The notes under the pieces were generated by a model. It was not told the origin of the DNA. It did not search any database and saw only the letters and a program-made list of their open reading frames with translations. The position numbers and the translations under genes are program-made. 64,000 nucleotides of DNA from Cellulomonas sp. ES6 (GTDB lineage: Bacteria > Actinomycetota > Actinomycetes > Actinomycetales > Cellulomonadaceae), in assembly GCF_030053835.1 (NCBI RefSeq), contig NZ_CP125655.1, positions 1,364,001 to 1,428,000 of the forward strand. The letters run 5' to 3'. Shown here piece after piece: positions 18,492 through 27,860 of this stretch. Position 1 is the stretch's first letter; the number at the start of each line of letters is the position of its first letter.

Positions 18492-19358
18492 TCAGCGCGG
18501 CGCGGCCCCGGTGAGCCGCGTGACGTGCAGCGTGAGGTACAGCAGCTCGTCGGCGTCGACCGTCCAGTCGAAGAGGTCCGCGAGCAGCGCCCCGATCCGC
18601 ACGGCCGAGGCGAACTGCCGCGGCTTGGAGGTCCGCACGACCGCGAGCACCTCGTCGGTGTCCCCGGTGCCGGTCGGCACCCCCGGGGCCGGCGGCTTCG
18701 GGTCCTGGCGCGCCCGGACGAACAGGAACCGCAGGTGCGTGACGAACCGCGCGACGTCCACGGCGCCCTCCTCGAACCGGATGCCGTGCTCCTCGTCGAT
18801 GATCTGCAGGATCTGCTGCAGCGCCTCGGTCATCCGCACGTACTCGCGCATGTCGTCCGAGCCGTACTGGGCGTTGACGAAGTGCATGGCGATCGGCACG
18901 GCCTCGGACGCGGGCAGCCGGACCCCGGTGCGCCGCTCGACGATCTCCAGCGCCTCGCGGCCGAACGCCAGCTCGGCGGGGTAGAGGTAGGAGAGCTCGG
19001 AGCGCAGGGGGTACTCGGTCGCGCTGCCCTCGCGGACGCGGCGGAGGGCGAACCCGATGTGGTCCGCGAGCGGGAGGAGCACCCGCGCCGTGACGTGCGG
19101 CCCGAGTCGCTCGCGCCCCGCACGCATGACCTCCTCGGACGCCGCCACGGCGTCGATGGAGATCTCCTCGACCATGGCCGCGAGCCGCTCCAGCGAGCCG
19201 ATGCCGTCGGGCACGAACGTGCGCTGCACCGCGGCGGGGTCCACCTCGTCGCCGGGCGAGGTGCGGAACCCCAGGCCCGGGCCGAGCAGGATGACCTCCG
19301 TCCCGGCGCCGTCGATCCCGAGCACGACGCTGTTGTTCAGGACCTGCTTGACGCGCAT
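18492..19358 (-). CDS. BglG/LicT-family transcription antiterminator
   Basis: A 288-residue protein with an N-terminal co-antiterminator RNA-binding domain (MRVKQVLNNSVVLGIDGAGT, the expected KVLNNNVVL-like start) and two PTS regulation domains with conserved histidines (LADHIGFALRR and MHFVNAQYG; later FVTHLRFLFVR and LHVTRL). Members bind a short RNA hairpin to prevent termination and are controlled by phosphorylation from HPr and an EII. The ATG at 19358 lies 2 nt after the preceding stop and has a strong GGAGGTGA site. It is the last gene of the beta-glucoside operon, and two candidate RNA targets lie at 25089-25120 and 25259-25291. Confidence 0.93.
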   Translation of the reverse strand: MRVKQVLNNSVVLGIDGAGTEVILLGPGLGFRTSPGDEVDPAAVQRTFVPDGIGSLERLAAMVEEISIDAVAASEEVMRAGRERLGPHVTARVLLPLADHIGFALRRVREGSATEYPLRSELSYLYPAELAFGREALEIVERRTGVRLPASEAVPIAMHFVNAQYGSDDMREYVRMTEALQQILQIIDEEHGIRFEEGAVDVARFVTHLRFLFVRARQDPKPPAPGVPTGTGDTDEVLAVVRTSKPRQFASAVRIGALLADLFDWTVDADELLYLTLHVTRLTGAAPR

Positions 19359-19360
19359 CG

Positions 19361-20779
<1,419 letters not shown>

Positions 20780-21319
20780 TCAGGCCGCGGGGGTGACGGT
20801 CAGGAGCGTCCGGCCGGCGTCGACCGGGCCGGGCGGCTCGGTCGCGACGCCGCCCAGCGTCCGGGCGTTGGTGACGACGAGCACGACCGTGGTGGGGCAG
20901 CCCGCCGCCTCGACCCCGGCGAGGTCGACCCGGGCGAGCACGTCGCCGGCCGCCACGCGGGCGCCCGCCTCGACCGCGGGCGCGAAGTGCTGCCCGTTGA
21001 GCGTGACGGTGTCGATGCCGATGTGCACCAGCACCTCGACCCCGGTGTCGGACCGCAGGCCGTACGCGTGCGGCATGGCGGTGACGACGGTGCCGGCCAG
21101 CGGGGCGACGACGGTGCCGGACGACGGCCGGACCGCCATCCCCGGGCCGAGCAGGCCGGCCGAGAACGCGGGGTCCTCGACGTCCGCCAGCGGTACGGCC
21201 ACCCCCACGACCGGCGCGCCGACCCGGACGGGTCCGAGCTCGACGGGCTGGGGTGCGGCGGCCTCGCGGCGGCGCCCCCGGCCCCAGAGGGGGCGGCGGC
21301 TCTCGTCGTTCGTGGGCAT
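20780..21319 (-). CDS. PTS glucose-type EIIA component
   Basis: A 179-residue stand-alone EIIA of the glucose/beta-glucoside superfamily, passing phosphate from HPr to the EIIB domain of the partner. The core has MAVRPSSGTVVAPLAGTVVT, AMPHAYGLRSDTGVEVL and VLVHIGIDTVTLNGQHF, with the active His at residue 99 and the second conserved His at 84. An Arg-rich leader of about 25 residues precedes the domain. The ATG at 21319 has an AAGGAG site. In many organisms this domain is fused to EIIBC; here it is separate and stands between the flavoprotein and glucosidase genes. Confidence 0.93.
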   Translation of the reverse strand: MPTNDESRRPLWGRGRRREAAAPQPVELGPVRVGAPVVGVAVPLADVEDPAFSAGLLGPGMAVRPSSGTVVAPLAGTVVTAMPHAYGLRSDTGVEVLVHIGIDTVTLNGQHFAPAVEAGARVAAGDVLARVDLAGVEAAGCPTTVVLVVTNARTLGGVATEPPGPVDAGRTLLTVTPAA

Positions 21320-21366
21320 CGGTGCTCCTTCTCGTGGTGCGACGTGCGGGGCGGGGCGCGGGCCCG

Positions 21367-23256
21367 TCAGAGGTTCATGGCGTACGTGTGGCCCTCGAAG
21401 ACGGCGTCCATGAGGATCCGGGGCCGCACGCAGTCCCCCACCACCACCGTCTCCGGCGTGATCCCGTAGAACGACCGGGCCAGGTCGTCCCGCGCGCGCA
21501 TGCCGACGGACACGACCACGTGGTCCGCGGGCAGCGTCTCCTCGACGCCGTCGGCGTCCGCCACGACGACGGCGTCCGCCTCGATCCGCAGGCAGCGCCG
21601 GCCGAGCCTGAAGCCCAGCGTCGGGGTGCCCTCGATCTTCTGCCGCAGGGCCTCGCGGTACAGGCTGTTCCCCTGCGGCGCGTAGGTCTGCCCGATGTCG
21701 ACCATCGTCACGTCCTTGCCGCGCAGCCGGGCCAGCTCCAGCCCGATCTCGGTGCCGATGGACCCGGCGCCGACGACGACCACCCGGTCGCCGATCTCGT
21801 CCTCGCGCAGGATCGCCTCGTTCCCGGTCATGACGTGCGGCTGGTCCAGGCCGATGATCGGCGGCACCACCTCGGTCGCGCCCACGGCGACGACCAGGGC
21901 TTCCGGCCGCAGCCCGCGGACCAGGTCCGGCGTGGCGTCGACCCCGGTGCGGACGTCGACCCCGCTGGTCGCGACCTGCCGCAGCAGGTACTCCAGGTAG
22001 GCCTTGATGTCCTGCTTGTAGTGCTCGCGGGCCACGTACTGCAGCTGGCCGCCGAGCACGTCGTCCTTCTCCAGCAGCACCACCTCGTGGCCGCGCTGCG
22101 CGGCGGTGAGCGCCGCGGTGATGCCGCCGGGGCCGCCCCCGACCACGACGGTGCGCCGCGGCCGCGGCGTGAGGGTCAGCCGCCGGGGGACGAAGTCCTC
22201 GTTCCAGAAGCGCGGGTTCACCGAGCAGCCGACGTTCCGGCGGTTCGTGCTGATGTGGTAGCACTGCAGGCACCGGATGCACGGCACGATCTCGTCCGCG
22301 CGCCCCTCCTGCGCCTTGCGCGGCCAGTCCGGGTCGGCGATGAGCGGTCGGCCGAGCGCGACCATGTCGACGACGCCCGACGCGATGAGGTTCTCGGCCT
22401 CGTCCGGCGTCATGATCGCGCCGACGACGCTGACCGGGATCTGCACCTCGGACTTCACCCGCGCCGCCCACGGCGCGTTCGGCATGTGCTCCTCGAAGTT
22501 CGTGGTCGCCATGTGCACGTTGCCCTCGACCCCGATGTCCACCCCGGCGGAGATCTGCACGGTGTCGATGAACGGCTCGGCGAGCCGGATGAACGCCAGC
22601 GTGTCCTCGAACGAGATGGAGCCCTCCACCCACTCCACGGCGCTGATCCGCATGTCCACCGGGAAGTCCGGGCCGACGGCGGCGCGCACCGCCTGCAGGA
22701 TCGCCAGCGGGAACCGTGCCCGGTTCTCCAGCGACCCGCCGTACCCGTCGGTCCGGGAGTTCGACCGCGGGGACAGGAACTGCGCCGGCAGCCAGCCGTG
22801 CCCGAAGTGCAGGAACACCATGTCGAAGCCCAGGTCACGGGCGTTGCGGGCCGCGCGGGCCCACAGCTCGAGCACCTCGGCCATGTCGTCCTCGGTCATG
22901 CCGCGGACCTCCACGCCGTCCTCCCGGACGTACGAGACGGGACCCCGGGCGAAGTCGGCGACCCGGGCGTGCCGGCCGCCGTGGAAGATCTCGATCGACG
23001 CCTTCGCGCCGGCCTGGTGCGCCTTGAGCACGCGGCGGCGGGTCTCCTCGACCTCGTACTTCGCGAACGCGTCGGGCTCGTGCGGGCTCGCGTACGAGGA
23101 CCGACCGGGCTCGACGATCGCGTGCCCGGTGATCACGATGCCCGCGCCGCCGAGCGCCTTGTCCTCGAAGAAGTCCCCCGTGGGGGTCGCCACGATGCGG
23201 TTCTTGGTGGTCACCCGGTTGATGCGCAGGGGCGAGAACAGGTGCGGGAAATCCAT
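21367..23256 (-). CDS. OYE-family NADH:flavin oxidoreductase / 2,4-dienoyl-CoA reductase-like
   Basis: A 629-residue enzyme with three parts: an FMN TIM barrel (LFSPLRINRVTTKNRIVATP; FDMVFLHFGHGWLPAQFLSP; the DGYGGSLENRARFP loop), a four-Cys iron-sulfur site spaced C-x2-C-x2-C-x11-C (CIRCLQC then GCSVNP), and an FAD/NAD(P)H-binding C-terminal domain (VVVGGGPGGITAALTAAQRG and VVVVGAGSIGTEIGLEL). This is the architecture of FadH, trimethylamine dehydrogenase and BaiCD/BaiH, which reduce or oxidise conjugated C=C bonds or amines. It lies inside a beta-glucoside PTS operon, an unusual place, and may act on a released aglycone. The substrate is unknown. Confidence 0.85.
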   Translation of the reverse strand: MDFPHLFSPLRINRVTTKNRIVATPTGDFFEDKALGGAGIVITGHAIVEPGRSSYASPHEPDAFAKYEVEETRRRVLKAHQAGAKASIEIFHGGRHARVADFARGPVSYVREDGVEVRGMTEDDMAEVLELWARAARNARDLGFDMVFLHFGHGWLPAQFLSPRSNSRTDGYGGSLENRARFPLAILQAVRAAVGPDFPVDMRISAVEWVEGSISFEDTLAFIRLAEPFIDTVQISAGVDIGVEGNVHMATTNFEEHMPNAPWAARVKSEVQIPVSVVGAIMTPDEAENLIASGVVDMVALGRPLIADPDWPRKAQEGRADEIVPCIRCLQCYHISTNRRNVGCSVNPRFWNEDFVPRRLTLTPRPRRTVVVGGGPGGITAALTAAQRGHEVVLLEKDDVLGGQLQYVAREHYKQDIKAYLEYLLRQVATSGVDVRTGVDATPDLVRGLRPEALVVAVGATEVVPPIIGLDQPHVMTGNEAILREDEIGDRVVVVGAGSIGTEIGLELARLRGKDVTMVDIGQTYAPQGNSLYREALRQKIEGTPTLGFRLGRRCLRIEADAVVVADADGVEETLPADHVVVSVGMRARDDLARSFYGITPETVVVGDCVRPRILMDAVFEGHTYAMNL

Positions 23257-23337
23257 GGGGGCCTTCCGGGTCGTGCGTGGGGGGCGACGTGCGGGGCACG
23301 GCGGTGGGGAGACGGGGTCCCCACCGCCGTGCCTGCT

Positions 23338-24768
23338 TCAGCGGGCCGCGGCGGGCTCCGCGGCCACGGCGGGGACGGCTCCGTCCGCCGCCGCACCGGC
23401 GGACCGGGAACGCCCTCGCCGGTCGAGCAGGAGCGTCACGACGAACGCCACGGCGATCGTGCAGAAGACCGCCAGGAAGTAGGGGACGGCCCGCGGGGAC
23501 GACAGGAAGGCCGGTGCCCCGAGCACACCCGTGAACGCGAACGCGGTGATGTACACGTCGAACAGCCCGCACACGAGGCCGCCGACGAGACCACCGGCGA
23601 GCACCCCGACGAAGTACTTCTTGCTCTTGACGAGCACGCCGTAGATGCCGGGCTCGGTGATGCCGGCGATGCCGTTGACGAACGCCGCGGACCCGGCGAC
23701 GGCCCGGGTCTGCCGGTCCCTCGACAGCACCAGGACGGCCAGCAGCACGCCGAGCACCGCGTAGTTGCCCATGCCGCCCGCCGCGAGCGAGTACTCCCTG
23801 CCCTGGTCCGCGAGGATGCCGAGCTGCAGCGGCAGCACCAGCCAGTGCGCACCCAGCATGATGACGAACACGAACAGCGCGCCGAAGATCATGCTCATCA
23901 CGACCGGGTACTGGACGAGCCAGTCGTAGCCGGTGGCCACACCGTTCGCGATCGCGAAGCCGATCGGCCCGAAGACCAGCAGCATGAGCGGCACCATGAC
24001 GACGAGGGAGATCACGGGCACCAGGAGCAGGTGCGTGAGCTGCGGCAGGACCCGCTTCAGCGCGCGCTCCAGGTAGGAGAACGCCCACATCCCGATGATG
24101 ATCGGGATCACCGTGTTGGCGAACGACTGGCCGACGAACGGGATGCCGAGGAAGTCGAGGCGCTCCCCGGTGACGTTGATCGCGGTCAGGCTGGGCTCCA
24201 TCAGGGCCGCGCCGATCGTCGCCCCGACGTAGGGGTTGGCGCCGAACTGCCGGGCCGCCGTGAACGCCAGGAGGACCGGGAAGAAGTACAGCATCGCGTT
24301 GCCGGCGGCGGACAGGATCGCGTACGTGTTCGAGGTGTCGGCGATCCAGCCGAACTGCAGGCAGAGGGCGAGCAGGCCCTTGATGATGCCGACGGACGCG
24401 AGCACCGGGATGTAGGGGGTGAAGATCGCCGAGATGGTCGCGAGGACGCGGTCCAGCCACGAACCCCGCGCGACGTCGGGCCCGGGCGTACCCGGTCCCG
24501 GCCGGGTGGCGGCCTGCTCCCCGGGCACTCCCGGGACGGCGGCGACGGCCTTGTAGGCGTCGGGGACGCCGGGTCCGACGATCACCTGGAACTGGCCCTG
24601 GGACTCCAGGACCCCGACCGCCTCGGGGCGCGCCTCGATGCGGGCCCGGTCGACCTTGGCCGGGTCGACCAGCTGGAACCGCAGGCGGGTCGCGCAGTGC
24701 GTGACCTGCCTGATGTTGTCGGGGCCACCCACTGCGTCGACGGTGACGCGAGCGAACTCGGTGTACAT
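23338..24768 (-). CDS. PTS beta-glucoside-type EIIBC permease
   Basis: A 476-residue membrane permease that imports and phosphorylates a sugar. The N-terminal EIIB domain has the phospho-acceptor Cys25 in VTHCATRLRF. After a Pro/Gly-rich linker (about 85-105) the EIIC domain has about ten membrane spans, with the family segments LDFLGIPFVGQSFANTVIPI, MIFGALFVFVIMLGAHWLVL and GITEPGIYGVLVKSKKYFVG. No EIIA domain is attached; that part is supplied by the gene at 20780-21319. The start at 24768 has a GAGGAAG site; nine codons upstream in the same frame look non-coding. It is the first gene of the five-gene operon. Confidence 0.94.
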   Translation of the reverse strand: MYTEFARVTVDAVGGPDNIRQVTHCATRLRFQLVDPAKVDRARIEARPEAVGVLESQGQFQVIVGPGVPDAYKAVAAVPGVPGEQAATRPGPGTPGPDVARGSWLDRVLATISAIFTPYIPVLASVGIIKGLLALCLQFGWIADTSNTYAILSAAGNAMLYFFPVLLAFTAARQFGANPYVGATIGAALMEPSLTAINVTGERLDFLGIPFVGQSFANTVIPIIIGMWAFSYLERALKRVLPQLTHLLLVPVISLVVMVPLMLLVFGPIGFAIANGVATGYDWLVQYPVVMSMIFGALFVFVIMLGAHWLVLPLQLGILADQGREYSLAAGGMGNYAVLGVLLAVLVLSRDRQTRAVAGSAAFVNGIAGITEPGIYGVLVKSKKYFVGVLAGGLVGGLVCGLFDVYITAFAFTGVLGAPAFLSSPRAVPYFLAVFCTIAVAFVVTLLLDRRGRSRSAGAAADGAVPAVAAEPAAAR

Positions 24769-25053
24769 GGCGCTTCCTCTCCCGGGCCGCTGCACCGCGG
24801 ACCGGATACGGCTCGGCAGGGGCCGAGACCTGGACGGGCGACTGCTCCGTCGCAGTCAGACGCCGGCGCACGGGACGGACGGCGGCCTCGGCGACCGCAG
24901 GCGGGGGCTGCCTGCGGCGCGTCGACCGCCCGGGTACGGAGGAACGAGGCGTCGCGCCGTCGGCCACCGCCTGGTGGCTCGGGGCGAGGGGCCACGTCGT
25001 CCCCTCCGGGGACCTGGGACCGTCCGTCCGGTCCGGTCGCGGGGAGGCGATGC

Positions 25054-25087
25054 GGACCCGGACGCACGGACCACCGTGCGCCGGGCC
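25054..25087 (-). terminator. Attenuator hairpin in the EIIBC operon leader
   Basis: On the - strand GGCCCGGCGCACGG and CCGTGCGTCCGGGTCC pair (7 perfect inner pairs, then a bulged T and 7 outer pairs including G-T) around a TGGT loop. It starts 2-3 nt after the RAT sequence, as expected of an antitermination switch. It lacks a T-tract, so its terminating strength is uncertain. Confidence 0.5.
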
Positions 25088-25088
25088 A

Positions 25089-25120
25089 CCGATCTTGCCT
25101 CCGCGAGGAGTAACAACCCT
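25089..25120 (-). promoter_or_regulatory. RAT antiterminator RNA site, bgl operon leader
   Basis: Read on the - strand the site begins AGGGTTGTTACTCC and continues GGAGGCAAGAT, so ACTCC/GGAG pair around a short loop. GGTTTGTTACT and GGCAAGACCT are the conserved halves of the SacY/LicT-type RAT. It lies about 320 nt upstream of EIIBC, whose operon ends with a BglG-family gene. Confidence 0.8.
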
Positions 25121-25218
25121 GTGGCCGTGGATGAAGCGTGTGCTTCGGGCGGCAGCATGCCCCTGTCGCGGCAGGGAGCGCAAGTAGCGGCTCCGGGCGG
25201 CCGCCCGGAGCACAGGGT

Positions 25219-25248
25219 TTGACGCCACGCACCCCCTCGCCGTAGAAC
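25219..25248 (+). promoter_or_regulatory. Housekeeping-type promoter of ptsHI
   Basis: TTGACG (25219-25224) and TAGAAC (25243-25248) are separated by 18 bp. A start about 7 nt further would place the RAT at the very 5' end of the transcript. Confidence 0.65.
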
Positions 25249-25258
25249 TGGGCGCACC

Positions 25259-25291
25259 AGGGTTGTTACTGAGCGGTTCAGGCAAGACCTG
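25259..25291 (+). promoter_or_regulatory. RAT antiterminator RNA site, ptsHI leader
   Basis: The site reads AGGGTTGTTACTGAGCGG then TTCAGGCAAGACCTGA, which is very close to SacY/LicT RATs; TGA/TCA and adjoining bases pair around the loop. Its 3' end (AGACCTGAGGC) is also the 5' arm of the following terminator, so antiterminator and terminator hairpins are mutually exclusive. This implies that HPr and EI are induced by the BglG-type protein encoded in the divergent operon. Confidence 0.88.
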
Positions 25292-25330
25292 AGGCACCGG
25301 CACCACGTCGGACGCCTCGGGTCTTTTTTG
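25285..25330 (+). terminator. Intrinsic terminator overlapping the ptsHI RAT
   Basis: AGACCTGAGGC (25285-25295) pairs with GCCTCGGGTCT (25314-25324), 11 pairs with one G-T, followed by TTTTTT. It is the only hairpin recognised in the window with a real T-tract. It lies 52 nt before the ptsH start. Confidence 0.9.
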
Positions 25331-25381
25331 TTGCCCTGGGTCGTCGCCCACCGCCGGGCGTCGGACGAGAAAGGGATCTCC

Positions 25382-25660
25382 ATGCCTCACCGTCGAGCGC
25401 GCATCGCGACCGCCACCGGCCTGCACGCCCGCCCCGCGTCCGTCCTCACCCGCGCCGCCGCCGACGGCGGGCACGCGGTCCAGATCGGCCGCGACGGCGA
25501 GCCCGCCGTCGACGCCGCGAGCATCCTGTCGGTGATGGGCCTGAAGCTGCAGCACGGCGAGGAGGTCGTGCTGTCCGCGGACTCCGCCGACGCCGAGCCG
25601 CTGCTGGACGAGCTGGCCGCGCTGCTGGCGTCCGACCTCGACCTGGTCGGTCAGGCATGA
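25382..25660 (+). CDS. ptsH: Phosphocarrier protein HPr
   Basis: A 92-residue cytoplasmic phosphocarrier between EI and the EIIA domains. His15 lies in TGLHARPAS, and a Ser47-containing segment AASILSVMGLKL occupies the place of the regulatory Ser46 of Gram-positive HPr. The ATG at 25382 is preceded by AAAGGG. Its stop overlaps the EI start by 4 nt. Expression appears to be gated by the upstream RAT/terminator. Confidence 0.96.
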   Translation: MPHRRARIATATGLHARPASVLTRAAADGGHAVQIGRDGEPAVDAASILSVMGLKLQHGEEVVLSADSADAEPLLDELAALLASDLDLVGQA

Positions 25661-27378
25661 GCGCCGCCGGCACCGGGCGCACGGCGGACGGCGTGCTGCG
25701 CGGCATCGGCGTCGGCCGCGGCTGCGCGGTCGCCCCGGTGGCGCTGGTCGCCCCCGCGCCGCAGGTCCCGGCCGACGAGCCCGCGCCCGCCGACCCGGCC
25801 GCCGCCGAGTCCCGGCTGCGCGCCGTGCTCGGGGAGGTCGGCGACGACCTGCGCGCCCGCGCCGCCGCGACCGGCAACGAGGACCTGCGCCACATGCTGG
25901 AGGCCGCCGCGACGATGGCCGGCGACCCGGCGCTCGCCGCGGAGGCCGCCCGGCTGGTGCACGCCGGCCACGGCCCCGCCACCGCCGTCGACCAGGCCGT
26001 CGAGGGCTTCGCGGCCGCGTTCACCGCCGCGGGCGGGGACCTCGCCGAGCGCGCGACGGACCTGCGCAGCGTCCGGCACCGCGCGGTCGCCCGGCTGCTC
26101 GGCGTGCCCGAGCCCGGGCTCGCGCCGCTGGACGGCCCGGCCGTCGTCGTCGCGGAGGACCTCTCCCCCGCCGACACCGCGGCGCTGGACCTGACGAAGG
26201 TCGCGGCGATCGTCACGGAGCTCGGCGGCCCGACGTCCCACACCGCGATCGTGGCGGGACAGCTCGGGCTGCCGTGCGTCGTGCGCGTCGCCGGCGCGAC
26301 CGCCCTGGCGTCCGGCACCCCGGTGCTCGTCGACGCCGCCGCCGGCACCGTCGAGCCCGACCCGTCGCCGGAGGCGGTCGCCGTCGTGGAGCGCCGGGCT
26401 GCCGCGGAGGAGGAGATCCGCGCCGTCGACGGCCCCGGGGCCACCGCCGACGGCCACGCCCTGCCGCTGCTCGCGAACGTCGGCACGCCCGCCGACGCCC
26501 GCGACGCCGCGCCCCGCAGCGAGGGCGTCGGCCTGTTCCGCACCGAGGTGCTGTTCCTCGACGCGCGCACCGAGCCGACCGTCGCCGCGCAGCAGTCCGC
26601 GTACGCCGAGGTCGTCGAGGCGTACGCCGGCCGCAAGGTCGTCATCCGCACCCTCGACGCGGGCGCCGACAAGCCGCTGGCCTTCGCCACCCAGCCCGAC
26701 GAGGAGAACCCCGCGCTCGGCGTGCGCGGCTACCGCCTGGTGCGCAGCGTGCCGGGCGTCGTCGAGCGGCAGCTCGAGGCCCTGGGAGCGGTCGTCCGGG
26801 CCCTGCCCGCCGAGCGGCGCGCGGACGTCTGGGTGATGGCGCCGATGATCGCCACCCCGGCGGAGGCCCGCGCGTTCGCGACCGCCGCCCGCGCCGCCGG
26901 CGTCGAGAAGGTCGGCGTCATGGTCGAGGTCCCGGCCGCCGCCCTGCGCGCCGAGGCGATCCTCGCGGAGGTCGACTTCGTGTCCCTCGGCACCAACGAC
27001 CTCGCGCAGTACACGATGGCGGCGGACCGGCTGCGCGGCGAGCTCGCCGACCTGCTGGACCCGTGGCAGCCCGCGGTGCTCGACCTCGTGGCGGCGACCG
27101 CCCGCGCGGGCTCGGCGCTCGGCAAGCCGGTCGGCGTGTGCGGCGAGTCGGCCTCCGACCCGCTCATGGCCCTCGTGCTCGCGGGGCTCGGCATCACGTC
27201 GCTGTCGATGGCCGCCGGCCGGGTGCCCGCCGCGCGGTACGCGCTGCGCGCCCACACCCTCGACCGGTGCCGGGCGATGGCGGACGCCGCGCTGGCCGCG
27301 CCGGACGCCGCCGCGGGCCGGGCGGCGGTGCGGGAGCTGCTCGACGCCGACGCGGCGCGGGTGCTGCTCGGGGAGTGA
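25657..27378 (+). CDS. ptsI: PTS enzyme I (PEP-protein phosphotransferase)
   Basis: A 573-residue enzyme that takes phosphate from PEP and gives it to HPr. The N-terminal domain contains the HPr-binding helices and the phospho-His loop VTELGGPTSHTAIVAG (His195). The C-terminal TIM barrel has GLFRTEVLFL, RTLDAGADKPL, ENPALGVRGYRL, VGVMVEVPAAAL, SLGTNDLAQYTMAADR and the Cys of VGVCGESASDP. Length and domain order match the family. It is coupled to ptsH through an ATGA overlap and followed by a hairpin at 27385-27418. Confidence 0.97.
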   Translation: MSAAGTGRTADGVLRGIGVGRGCAVAPVALVAPAPQVPADEPAPADPAAAESRLRAVLGEVGDDLRARAAATGNEDLRHMLEAAATMAGDPALAAEAARLVHAGHGPATAVDQAVEGFAAAFTAAGGDLAERATDLRSVRHRAVARLLGVPEPGLAPLDGPAVVVAEDLSPADTAALDLTKVAAIVTELGGPTSHTAIVAGQLGLPCVVRVAGATALASGTPVLVDAAAGTVEPDPSPEAVAVVERRAAAEEEIRAVDGPGATADGHALPLLANVGTPADARDAAPRSEGVGLFRTEVLFLDARTEPTVAAQQSAYAEVVEAYAGRKVVIRTLDAGADKPLAFATQPDEENPALGVRGYRLVRSVPGVVERQLEALGAVVRALPAERRADVWVMAPMIATPAEARAFATAARAAGVEKVGVMVEVPAAALRAEAILAEVDFVSLGTNDLAQYTMAADRLRGELADLLDPWQPAVLDLVAATARAGSALGKPVGVCGESASDPLMALVLAGLGITSLSMAAGRVPAARYALRAHTLDRCRAMADAALAAPDAAAGRAAVRELLDADAARVLLGE

Positions 27379-27384
27379 CGGACC

Positions 27385-27418
27385 GCCGGGTCGGGCGCCG
27401 CCGTGCGCCCGGCCCGGC
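27385..27418 (+). terminator. Hairpin after ptsI
   Basis: A 13-bp stem (GCCGGGTCGGGCG with CGCCCGGCCCGGC, one G-T) and 8-nt loop start 6 nt after the ptsI stop. Confidence 0.65.
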
Positions 27419-27483
27419 GTACCCGAGCCGGGCGTACGCTCGCCACGGGGTCGCGGCCCGTGCGCGCCCACGAAGGAGCCGCC

Positions 27484-27657
27484 ATGGGACACCCCGTCCC
27501 GAAGTGCCCGATCCGGCCGGGTGACGCCTGCACCCTGTGCTTCCCCGGGGCGGACGGCCCGCAGAACTGCGGGCTCGTCTGGCTGGTGATGGACGACGAG
27601 GAGCAGCGCGAGGAGCTGCACGAGCGGACCGTCGCCCGGCGCGCCGCGCCGCGCTGA
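27484..27657 (+). CDS. Small Cys-containing conserved actinobacterial protein
   Basis: A 57-residue ORF with a GAAGGAG site 6 nt before the ATG. It starts MGHPVPKCPIRPGDACTLCF and continues GADGPQNCGLVWLVM, then a charged helix. Four Cys residues (C-x7-C-x2-C with a later C) could bind a metal. I recall similar short proteins next to tRNA genes in actinobacteria, possibly the DUF6767 family, but this is from memory and no function is known to me. It lies between ptsI and tRNA-Gln. Confidence 0.65.
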   Translation: MGHPVPKCPIRPGDACTLCFPGADGPQNCGLVWLVMDDEEQREELHERTVARRAAPR

Positions 27658-27682
27658 CCCCGGGCGGGCGGGTTGGGCTGGG

Positions 27683-27754
27683 CTCCGCCCCCAGGATTCG
27701 AACCCGGACCGCAAGGCTCCAAAGGCCTGCGTGCTGCCGTTACACCAGGGCGGA
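27683..27754 (-). tRNA. tRNA-Gln (anticodon UUG)
   Basis: On the - strand, 27754 down to 27683 folds into a 72-nt cloverleaf. The acceptor stem is TCCGCCC/GGGCGGA with discriminator G73, the D arm is around GGTGTAACGGCAGC, the anticodon loop is CTTTGGA giving TTG, and the T arm is GGTTCGAATCC. CCA is not encoded. The G73 discriminator agrees with bacterial tRNA-Gln. Confidence 0.95.
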
Positions 27755-27860
27755 CCGCGGGCCGCCCGGCGGGCACCCGCGTCGGCCGCCAGTCTGCCAG
27801 GCGCCGACGTCGCGCGACGCACCACCCGCGGGCGGGCGCCGGGCCTGACAGGATGGCCGG

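Noticed and set aside
24638..25222. + strand ORF in the leader of the EIIBC operon
   Set aside because: No ribosome site or known domain, and it runs through the RAT/attenuator on the other strand.
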